The notes beneath the pieces are model-generated. The model did no database searches. It was not told where the DNA came from and was given only the letters and a program-made list of their open reading frames with translations. A DNA stretch of 64,000 nt from Polyangia bacterium (GTDB taxonomy: Bacteria; Myxococcota_A; Polyangia; Nannocystales; Nannocystaceae). Positions 8,322-14,925 of the stretch are shown piece by piece. The first letter of the stretch is position 1. Every line of letters begins with the position of its first letter. The translations under genes were made by a program, and so were the position numbers. Where the stretch lies: the NCBI GenBank assembly GCA_030424595.1, contig JAUHWG010000001.1, positions 1-64,000 on the forward strand, given 5' to 3'.

Positions 8322-8594
8322 ATGCCTACCGTTCGCATCCCCACCCCTCTTCGCAAGTTCACCCAAGGCAACGAGGAGGTCTCGATCAGCGGCGCCAACG
8401 TCGGCGAGATCCTGACCAACCTCGAGGCCGCACACCCCGGGATCCGCGAGCGGATCTGTGACGACAAGGGCAAGGTCCGCCGCTTCGTCAACATCTTCGT
8501 CGGCGACGAGGACATTCGCTTCCTCAAGAACCTCGAGACCGAGGTGGCAGACAATGATGAGATCAGCATCATCCCGGCGATCGCCGGTGGCTGA
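8322..8594 (+). CDS. Ubiquitin-like sulfur carrier protein (CysO/MoaD/ThiS family)
   Basis: A 90-residue beta-grasp protein whose C-terminus is exactly Ala-Gly-Gly, the tail that is adenylated and converted to a thiocarboxylate in ThiS, MoaD and CysO. The middle contains FVNIFVGDEDIRFL and DEISIIPAI, typical of the MoaD/CysO branch. The tail is already exposed, so no protease is needed to activate it. The E1-like gene lies upstream and cysM and a JAMM protease gene downstream, the same partners as in the Mycobacterium CysO system, so I infer a role as sulfide carrier for cysteine synthesis. Confidence 0.92.
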   Translation: MPTVRIPTPLRKFTQGNEEVSISGANVGEILTNLEAAHPGIRERICDDKGKVRRFVNIFVGDEDIRFLKNLETEVADNDEISIIPAIAGG

Positions 8595-8634
8595 GCCCGC
8601 CGAGGACACGATCCCCTCGGCGCGGGAGCAGGTG

Positions 8635-9588
8635 ATGGCCAGCCTCCGCGCCAAGCGGGCCGTCTGCGTCGACAGCATCACAGAGCTCATCGGCAACACG
8701 CCGCTGGTCCGGCTCCGCCACATCGAGGCCGAGTGCCCTGGCGTTGAGCTGTGGGCGAAGTGCGAGTTCTGCAACCCGGCGGGGTCGGTCAAGGACCGCG
8801 CCGCCCTCTTCATCATCCGCAAGGCGCTGGCGAACGGCGACATCCGCCCGGGCATGCGCCTGCTCGACTCGACGAGCGGGAACACCGGCATCGCCTACGC
8901 GATGGTCGGCGCAGCCCTCGGCGTGCCGGTGACCCTGGTGATGCCGGAGAACGTGACCGTCCCGCGCAAGCAGGTCACGACCGCCTACGGGGTGGAGATC
9001 ATCTACTCGAGCCCGATGGAGGGGAGCGACGGTGCGATCGTCCTCGCCCGCGAGCTCGCCGAGCAGCACCCGGACCTCTACTTCTACCCGGACCAGTACT
9101 CGAACGACGCCAACCCGGGGGCTCACTACGCGACGACGGCCCCGGAGATCTGGGAGCAGACCAGCGGCAAGATCACCCACTTTGTCACCGGGATCGGCAC
9201 CAGCGGCACGGTCGTCGGCACCTCCCGTCGACTGCACGAGCTGAACCCAGCGATCCGTTGCGTCGCGATCCAGCCGGACGACGCGATGCACGGGCTCGAG
9301 GGGATGAAGCATCTCCCGAGCTCCTTGGTCCCGCAGATCTACGACGAGAGCGTTCTCGACGACACGATCTGGATGTCGACCGACGACGGCTGGGACATGT
9401 CCGATCGCCTCGCCGAGGAGGAGGGGCTCTTTGTCGGTCACTCCTCCGGGGCGAACGTCGCCGGCGCGCTCAAGCTCGGGCGACAGCTCGCCGAGAAGGG
9501 CGAGCGCGGGCTCATCGTCACGATCCTCTGCGATCGCGGCGATCGCTACTTCGCCCCCCTCAAGTGGGAAAAACACTACGTCTGGTAG
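8635..9588 (+). CDS. cysM: Cysteine synthase, CysM type, likely thiocarboxylate-dependent
   Basis: I prefer the ATG at 8635, which has GGGAG six bases upstream; a GTG at 8587, overlapping the carrier gene, is in frame and possible. The product (317 residues) is a second fold type II PLP enzyme with LIGNTPLVRL, Lys53 in GSVKDR and TSGNTG. It differs from the upstream CysK throughout, notably in QPDDAMHGLEGMKHL and the C-terminal LKWEKHYVW. In actinobacteria the equivalent enzyme joins CysO-thiocarboxylate with O-phosphoserine. I could not find the phosphate-binding Arg of mycobacterial CysM by eye, so the serine donor is uncertain. The JAMM protease gene follows after eight bases. Confidence 0.88.
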   Translation: MASLRAKRAVCVDSITELIGNTPLVRLRHIEAECPGVELWAKCEFCNPAGSVKDRAALFIIRKALANGDIRPGMRLLDSTSGNTGIAYAMVGAALGVPVTLVMPENVTVPRKQVTTAYGVEIIYSSPMEGSDGAIVLARELAEQHPDLYFYPDQYSNDANPGAHYATTAPEIWEQTSGKITHFVTGIGTSGTVVGTSRRLHELNPAIRCVAIQPDDAMHGLEGMKHLPSSLVPQIYDESVLDDTIWMSTDDGWDMSDRLAEEEGLFVGHSSGANVAGALKLGRQLAEKGERGLIVTILCDRGDRYFAPLKWEKHYVW

Positions 9589-9596
9589 CTCGATCC

Positions 9597-10079
9597 ATGG
9601 CTGACGCGCCGACCATCACGATCCCCCGTGCCGCCCTCGAGGACCTCTATCGCCACGCCCGCGAGGAGTTCCCGAGCGAGTGCTGCGGCTATCTCTTCGG
9701 CGACGGCCCGACCCTCGAGGTCAAGCGCTGTCGCAACCGCCAAGATCAGCTCCACGAGCTCGACCCGGAGGCGCACCCCCGGACCGCCGCCAACGGCTAC
9801 AACATCGGCGGTCGCGAGCTCCTCGACCTGGTCCGCTCCTTCGAGAGCGAGCGCCCGGTCACGGTCATCTATCACTCGCACCCGCGGGTCGGCGCCTACT
9901 TCTCCGCCGAGGACGCCAACGCCGCGATCTCAGCGGGATTCCCGGTCGACTACTTGGTGATCGACGCCCAGGAGACGAGCATCGTCGAGGCTCGCCTCTT
10001 CCGCCGAGATCCCGCGATCGAGGCCAACGCTGAGGGCGCGTACGTCTGCGTCGCCCGCTTCGAGGGCGCCGCGATCTAG
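9597..10079 (+). CDS. JAMM/MPN+ metalloprotease, Mec-like (releases cysteine from carrier)
   Basis: The 160-residue protein carries an intact JAMM zinc motif: Glu28, then His93-x-His95, Ser103 and Asp106 (HSHP-x6-SAED spacing). In Mycobacterium, Mec cleaves the CysO-cysteine adduct, freeing cysteine and the Gly-Gly carrier for another round. It begins eight bases after cysM, so the two are probably translated together. With the E1, carrier and CysM, all steps of the carrier cycle except sulfur loading are encoded in one operon. The alternative, a protease for another ubiquitin-like tag, is less likely here. Confidence 0.92.
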   Translation: MADAPTITIPRAALEDLYRHAREEFPSECCGYLFGDGPTLEVKRCRNRQDQLHELDPEAHPRTAANGYNIGGRELLDLVRSFESERPVTVIYHSHPRVGAYFSAEDANAAISAGFPVDYLVIDAQETSIVEARLFRRDPAIEANAEGAYVCVARFEGAAI

Positions 10080-10096
10080 CGAGGTCGTGGCGAAGA

Positions 10097-10567
10097 TCAC
10101 GATGGGCCCCAGGGGCTTTTCAGCTCGCCCCGCTGGAGGCGGCCGATGAGCGCTCGATCGGCGGCCAAAAATGAGGACGCTGGCAGATCCGCGAGGATCG
10201 ACTCTGCGAGCAAAACCCCCTCCTCAGGGGTCAGGATGGCCTCCCAGTCGCCTTGCGCACGGAGCGCGCGCGCGTCGACGTGGTAGAGGACGAGGACTAC
10301 CTCGGGGCCTGGCGAGGGGTACACGTGGTGGAGCACCTCGGCCACAGGACCGACCCGAAGCGCGTCTGCGCCTGGACCCCACTCCTCCACGAGCTCGCGC
10401 CGGAGCGCTGCTGCGGGCGCCTCACGACGCTCGACCTTGCCGCCGGGGAACTCGAGCATGCCCGCGCCGTGGGCCGCCTGCGGGCCCCGCCGCTGGAAGA
10501 GAAGGCGCCCGCGATCGAGCCAGACGAGGCCCGCGGCGACGAGGAGTCGAGGCTGCTCCAGGGTCAT
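10097..10567 (-). CDS. Nudix (MutT-like) hydrolase
   Basis: A full Nudix box is visible: G-x5-E-x7-RELVEEWG (residues about 43-65 from the ATG at 10567), with all catalytic glutamates present. Length (156 residues) and the start of the domain (LLVAAGLVWLDRGRLLFQRR) resemble MutT, which removes 8-oxo-dGTP, but CTP pyrophosphohydrolases look alike and the substrate cannot be read. A GTG at 10585 would add six residues. The gene converges with the JAMM protease gene and is divergent from the DUF507 gene 60 bases away. Confidence 0.88.
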   Translation of the reverse strand: MTLEQPRLLVAAGLVWLDRGRLLFQRRGPQAAHGAGMLEFPGGKVERREAPAAALRRELVEEWGPGADALRVGPVAEVLHHVYPSPGPEVVLVLYHVDARALRAQGDWEAILTPEEGVLLAESILADLPASSFLAADRALIGRLQRGELKSPWGPS

Positions 10568-10627
10568 CGCCGAGGCATAGCGCACGCTGGACGCTTCGAG
10601 AAGCAGCGCCTATCCTCCGGCAAGCCC

Positions 10628-11140
10628 ATGCGCCTTTACGCCAATAAAGTCTCGACCATCCGCGATGCCATCGCCCGGGCGCTCCTCGATCCAGGCGACA
10701 TCGAGGTCAGCAACCGCGAAGAGTTCAAGGCCGACATCGAGTCTGTCCTCAAGGAGTACAGGCGGAAGGATCGCGAGATCACTGAAGCCGCGAAGGACAT
10801 TCTCGAGCAGCGTGGTCTCCCCTACTCGGAGCTATTCCGCACCAAGCGTCAGCTCGCGGAGGCCGATGACTTCGCACTCGGCGACGATAGCGTACAGTGG
10901 ATCACTAACCAGATGCTCGAGCTCTTCATGCAATCGCAGCACGTCGACGAGATCTACGTCGACGACTCCGCGCTGCGACGGAAGATCCGCGACACGCTTC
11001 GCCGACACATGCAGGCCGACGAAGACGTCGATCGCGAAGTCCGGCTCCACCTCAAGCACCTCTCGGACAACACCGAGGCGTTTGAGATCGAGTACCAGAA
11101 GCAGCTCGACATGGTGAAACGCAAACACGGACTCGAGTAA
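10628..11140 (+). CDS. DUF507 family protein
   Basis: The 170-residue protein opens with MRLYANKVSTIRDAIARALL and contains DIESVLKEYRRKDREITE and ILEQRGLPYSEL, the signature stretches of DUF507, here duplicated loosely in the second half (YVDDSALRRKIRDTLRRHM). The family is small, charged and alpha-helical, common in Myxococcota and of unknown function. A TATCCT box at 10611-10616 ends eleven bases before the ATG and may be the -10 element. Its stop overlaps the next start (TAATG), so it is coupled to the EtfA-like gene. Confidence 0.8.
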   Translation: MRLYANKVSTIRDAIARALLDPGDIEVSNREEFKADIESVLKEYRRKDREITEAAKDILEQRGLPYSELFRTKRQLAEADDFALGDDSVQWITNQMLELFMQSQHVDEIYVDDSALRRKIRDTLRRHMQADEDVDREVRLHLKHLSDNTEAFEIEYQKQLDMVKRKHGLE

Positions 11141-11949
11141 TGGCGCATATCCTGGTCTACGTTCAACGGACCCCGCACGGCATCCACCCGGCGAGCAGCC
11201 TCGCGATCTGTCTCGCCCGCGATCTCGGCTCCGAGTTTGGCGCGACGGTGACAGCTATCTGCCGCGGGGACGCAGGCAAGGCCAACTACAAGGTGAGCCG
11301 AGCGACCGGCCGCTTCGGCGCCGACAGCCTCCTCTTCGCCGGCGAGACCGGGCTCGACACCCTCCAAGGTCGGCTCAACCCCGGGCTTGTCCTGGTCCCT
11401 TGGACAGACGAGGGAATCTCCGTCGGCGAGCAGCTCACCGGCGGACCGGCGAGCCCTCACTGGCTCCACGAGCCCCAACCCGAGTGGAACAGCGAGGAGC
11501 TGGTCTCCGGGATCATCGCCGGCGCCCTGCCCTGGTACGATCTGCCGACCGTGCTCGACGCTGACCTCGAGAGCGACGCTGGCGAGATCGACCTGCCGGC
11601 GTGGGCCCTCGAGGTCGACGCTCCGCCCTCACGGCCGCTGGTCTACATCGCCCCCGAGGACCTCGACCCGCTGACGCAGTCGAACCTCGCGTCCCTCGGG
11701 GCCACGCCGATCGACGAGGCGGAGCTGGAGTCGATGGAGCACGGCACCGTTCTCTGGCTCTCGACAGACCCGAGCGCGCCGCCGCTCTCCGCCGGCAAAC
11801 GCTCGCCGGGGATCCGCCTCCTCCTCTTCCCGGGCGTGTCTCCCCGCTTCCACCCCAACTGGTCCATGGCTGACTGGGTCCTCCCGGGGATCTGGCCAGA
11901 GGCGACCAAGCAACTTCACAGCGAGATGTGGAAGCTGACGCTCGCCTGA
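11140..11949 (+). CDS. Conserved protein with EtfA-like N-terminal domain
   Basis: The start codon shares one base with the DUF507 stop. The first 100 residues of this 269-residue protein (HILVYVQRTPHGIHPASSLAICLARDLG, then ADSLLFAGE) recall the N-terminal alpha/beta domain of the electron transfer flavoprotein alpha subunit. No FAD-binding C-terminal domain with its GGRG-type loop is visible, so a working flavoprotein is unlikely. The remainder is unrecognised. The following gene starts inside its last 22 bases. Position in a three-gene overlapping set suggests a joint function; I cannot name it. Confidence 0.6.
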   Translation: MAHILVYVQRTPHGIHPASSLAICLARDLGSEFGATVTAICRGDAGKANYKVSRATGRFGADSLLFAGETGLDTLQGRLNPGLVLVPWTDEGISVGEQLTGGPASPHWLHEPQPEWNSEELVSGIIAGALPWYDLPTVLDADLESDAGEIDLPAWALEVDAPPSRPLVYIAPEDLDPLTQSNLASLGATPIDEAELESMEHGTVLWLSTDPSAPPLSAGKRSPGIRLLLFPGVSPRFHPNWSMADWVLPGIWPEATKQLHSEMWKLTLA

Positions 11950-13589
11950 TCGAGGCGCTCGCGCTCCTCCGCGGCGACGCCGACCCTCGCGGAGGGATCG
12001 TCGCCACCGACCTCTCTGTCGCCTCCGGTCGTGTCAGCCTGCCGGGGGCCGAGATCGTGGAGTCGCGCGCGCTGGCGGAGCGCCTGCGCGAATCGCCCGC
12101 GCCGACGATCGTCGCCCTTCACAGCCTGACGCCGACCCTCCTCCGGCTCCTGCGCAAGCGCCCGCCGGCGCTCCTCGTGCTCACCGGCGAGATCGATCCG
12201 GGTCTCGCCCGCGGCCTGGAGCTCCCCGAGACGGCGATCCTCGGCCCCGAGGCGACGCTCCGCTGCGGGAGCGGTGAGCTGCTGATCTGCGCCGCCGAGG
12301 GGGCGGGGCTCTCGGACCTCGTCCATGAGATCGGCGAGGGAGCGGTGGCGATCGCCCTCGCGCCGACCCCCCCATGGCTGGTCATCTGGCTCGAAGACCA
12401 TGCGCCGCCGCGGACGATCGGGTTCATCGACGCGGCCTCCCTCAACACCCGCTGGTCCGGCTGGATCCGGGGGCTGCCGCTCGATCGCACCTCCCGCCAC
12501 ATCATCGTGCCGCTCGGACTCCCAGAGCCCCGGGTCGACATCCCGCGCCACCCCTCCCTCGGACCGGCCGTCGCCGCCCACGCCCTCGAGCGGACGACGG
12601 GGCCGGTCTATCCCTCGGCCGCGGTCCTCGCAGCGATCGCCCGCGGGACGGAGCCGAGCGTCGAGAGCCCCTCGGAGGCTGTCCTCGGCCGCTGGCGTCA
12701 GGCCAGGCGAGCGCTCCCCCTGACCGGCTCGACCCCGGGGATGGAGTCTCCGCTCCCGGGCCTGAGCACCGCTCAACCCGGCGCCGCATACCTCGCTCAG
12801 CGCTCGCTCATCCGCCAGCGCCGCAGCCTCCAGCTCATCCGCGAGCGAGGCGAGGAGGATCTCCACCCCCAGGGCGATACGGGCTACGAGCGCAGCCTCG
12901 AGGTGCTCCGCAGCGCCGGCGAGGTGCTCTCCGAACACGAGAGCAAGGTCGTCCTCCACGGCTTCGGGATGGAGGTCACGCGGCAGGCGGTCGCCTCCTC
13001 GGCCAGCGGCGCCGCGAGCTTCGCCGAGACCATCGGCTTCCCGGTGGTGCTCAAGGCCGTCAGTCCAGACCTGCGGCGCAAGCGGGAGCTCGGCGCGGTC
13101 GTCCTCGACCTGACGACCGCCGCCTCCGTCCGCCGCGCCTACGCCACGATCGTCGCCAACGTCGAGGAGCGAGCGCCCGACGCCCACCTCGACGGTGTCC
13201 TGGTCGCGGAGCAGATCGACGAGGGGCTCGAGCTGCAGTGCGGCGCCGTCCGCCTCGACTCCGGCGAGGTCGCGCTCTACGGCCGCCCGATCGGCCTCCA
13301 GGCCCCGCAAGAGCACGTTCTCGTGGCGTCGCCGCTCAGCACAGAGGACGCGCTCCTCCTCGCCAACGCGATCCTGACGCGCGTCCCGGTGCCGGCGCTG
13401 CGACGCCGGAGCGACCCGGACGTCGAGGTCGTCGCGTCGCTCTTCCTCCGCCTGGACGAGCTCGTCCGCGAGAGCGAGGATCGCCTGCTCAGCGTCGACC
13501 TCACGCCGATCCGCCTGATCGGCGGCGAGCGTGGCTACGTCACCCTCGACGCCCGAATCGTCCAGCGCTCCCACCTCGAGGGGCTCTGA
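11928..13589 (+). CDS. Degenerate ATP-grasp (ADP-forming acyl-CoA synthetase-like) protein
   Basis: The GTG at 11928 begins 22 bases inside the preceding gene. The product has 553 residues. Residues about 335-553 follow the ATP-grasp domain of ADP-forming acyl-CoA synthetases (LSEHESKVVLHGFGMEV, then IGFPVVLKAVSPDLRRKRELGAVVLDL and a VLVAEQIDEGLELQCGAVRL block). The usual SHKSD-x-GGV loop reads RRKRELGAV, so activity is doubtful. The first 330 residues are Leu/Pro/Arg-rich; they contain CoA-ligase-like stretches but no catalytic His loop that I can identify. The EtfA-like neighbour upstream hints at an origin in acyl-CoA metabolism, but the present role is unknown. Confidence 0.65.
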   Translation: MEADARLIEALALLRGDADPRGGIVATDLSVASGRVSLPGAEIVESRALAERLRESPAPTIVALHSLTPTLLRLLRKRPPALLVLTGEIDPGLARGLELPETAILGPEATLRCGSGELLICAAEGAGLSDLVHEIGEGAVAIALAPTPPWLVIWLEDHAPPRTIGFIDAASLNTRWSGWIRGLPLDRTSRHIIVPLGLPEPRVDIPRHPSLGPAVAAHALERTTGPVYPSAAVLAAIARGTEPSVESPSEAVLGRWRQARRALPLTGSTPGMESPLPGLSTAQPGAAYLAQRSLIRQRRSLQLIRERGEEDLHPQGDTGYERSLEVLRSAGEVLSEHESKVVLHGFGMEVTRQAVASSASGAASFAETIGFPVVLKAVSPDLRRKRELGAVVLDLTTAASVRRAYATIVANVEERAPDAHLDGVLVAEQIDEGLELQCGAVRLDSGEVALYGRPIGLQAPQEHVLVASPLSTEDALLLANAILTRVPVPALRRRSDPDVEVVASLFLRLDELVRESEDRLLSVDLTPIRLIGGERGYVTLDARIVQRSHLEGL

Positions 13590-13615
13590 GGCCCTGACGG
13601 CGCGCCGGCCCGAAG

Positions 13616-14890
13616 CTAGGACTCTTCGCCGATCATTCGCTCCGCCTCCGCGAGGAGGAGCGCCCGCTGGTTGCGCGACGGCTCCTCCAGCACCCAGTCA
13701 AAGAGACGGCGGAGGAGCCGACCCATGACCGGACCTGGCTTCAAGAGGCCCCCCTGGATCAGGTCGCGGCCGCGGACGTCGAGCTCGTCCATCGCCAACG
13801 CCGCCCCCTCGCAGGCCCGCTCGATCACCGCCGCCTGCTCCGGCCCGACCTCGACCACGGCCAAGGCGTCCGCGAGGTGCTCCCGCCCGAGCGCCGCCAC
13901 GGCCCGGCGAATCGCGGCCGGCTCCGCGAGCTCCGCGAGCTCCGCGTTGGCCGCTCGGCAGAGGCTGAGCACCCGCGAACGGTCGTCACGGCTCGGCCGC
14001 AGGCGGGTGTCGAGCACGGCCTCGATCGCCGGCCGATCCTCCCTGAGCGGCCAGAGCAGGCGACTGAGGCGGAGAATGGGGTCCGCCGGCAGAGCGTCGA
14101 CCGCGATGATCCCCGCCTCTACGGCGGGGCTCCCGTAGTCCGCGAGCACCCGGCCCCACATCGACGTCGTCACCATCGGCCTCAGCCCCAGAGAGGGACG
14201 TGGCGAGCGGAGCAGCTTGATGAGCTCGACCTGGACCCGCTCGCGGCTGACCTGATCGAGGGTGTCGAGGGCGCCGCCGATCGCGGCCTCGGTCTCAGGC
14301 TCGAGGCTGTAGCCGAGGGCGGCGCAGAAGCGGACCGCCCGCATCGCCCGCAGGCCGTCCTCGGCGAAGCGCTCGGTCGCCTCACCCACCGCCCGGACGA
14401 CCCCGCTGCGGAGATCCTCAAGACCGCCGAAGACGTCGGTGAAGACCCCCGTCAGCGGGTTCCAGGCCATCGCGTTGATCGTGAAGTCGCGGCGGGCCAG
14501 ATCGAGCTCGAGCGCCCGATGGAAGCGGACCTCGGAGGGCCGCCGCCCGTCGACGTAGTCCCCCTCCCCGCGGAAGGTCGTGATCTCGGTGGTCACCCGC
14601 CCGTCGCCACGACCGAAGAGGACCGTCACCGTACCGTGCTCGATCCCCGTCGGGATCGTCCGGCGGAAGAGCCCGACCACCTCGTCCGGGGTCGCTGAGG
14701 TCGCTAGATCCCAGTCGCCGTGATCGCGGCCGAGGAGAAAGTCCCGGACCGCGCCGCCGACGAGCACGACGTCGTGACCTGCCCCATGGAGCACCTGGGC
14801 GACCTCGCGGATGGCCGGCGGCAATGGAGCCTCACCCATCCTCGTCGCCGCGGCGGCATGGGTCTCCGGGATCTCTGGGACGTCGACCAT
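13616..14890 (-). CDS. cca: CCA-adding enzyme / poly(A) polymerase family nucleotidyltransferase
   Basis: The 424-residue protein begins its catalytic head with LVGGAVRDFLLGRDHGDWDLATSATP at about residues 42-67, the class II nucleotidyltransferase signature, with the metal-binding Asp pair in DWD. RRDFTINAMAWNP and the FAEDGLRAMRAVRF helix follow, as in tRNA CCA-adding enzymes and PcnB. It adds CCA to tRNA 3' ends or A-tails to RNA; the two cannot be told apart reliably by eye. There is no HD domain. It follows polA by 35 bases and is probably the last gene of the lap-perM-polA-cca transcript. Confidence 0.85.
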   Translation of the reverse strand: MVDVPEIPETHAAAATRMGEAPLPPAIREVAQVLHGAGHDVVLVGGAVRDFLLGRDHGDWDLATSATPDEVVGLFRRTIPTGIEHGTVTVLFGRGDGRVTTEITTFRGEGDYVDGRRPSEVRFHRALELDLARRDFTINAMAWNPLTGVFTDVFGGLEDLRSGVVRAVGEATERFAEDGLRAMRAVRFCAALGYSLEPETEAAIGGALDTLDQVSRERVQVELIKLLRSPRPSLGLRPMVTTSMWGRVLADYGSPAVEAGIIAVDALPADPILRLSRLLWPLREDRPAIEAVLDTRLRPSRDDRSRVLSLCRAANAELAELAEPAAIRRAVAALGREHLADALAVVEVGPEQAAVIERACEGAALAMDELDVRGRDLIQGGLLKPGPVMGRLLRRLFDWVLEEPSRNQRALLLAEAERMIGEES

Positions 14891-14925
14891 GGCCCGCGGT
14901 CATCGCACGGATGGACCGAGCGCCG

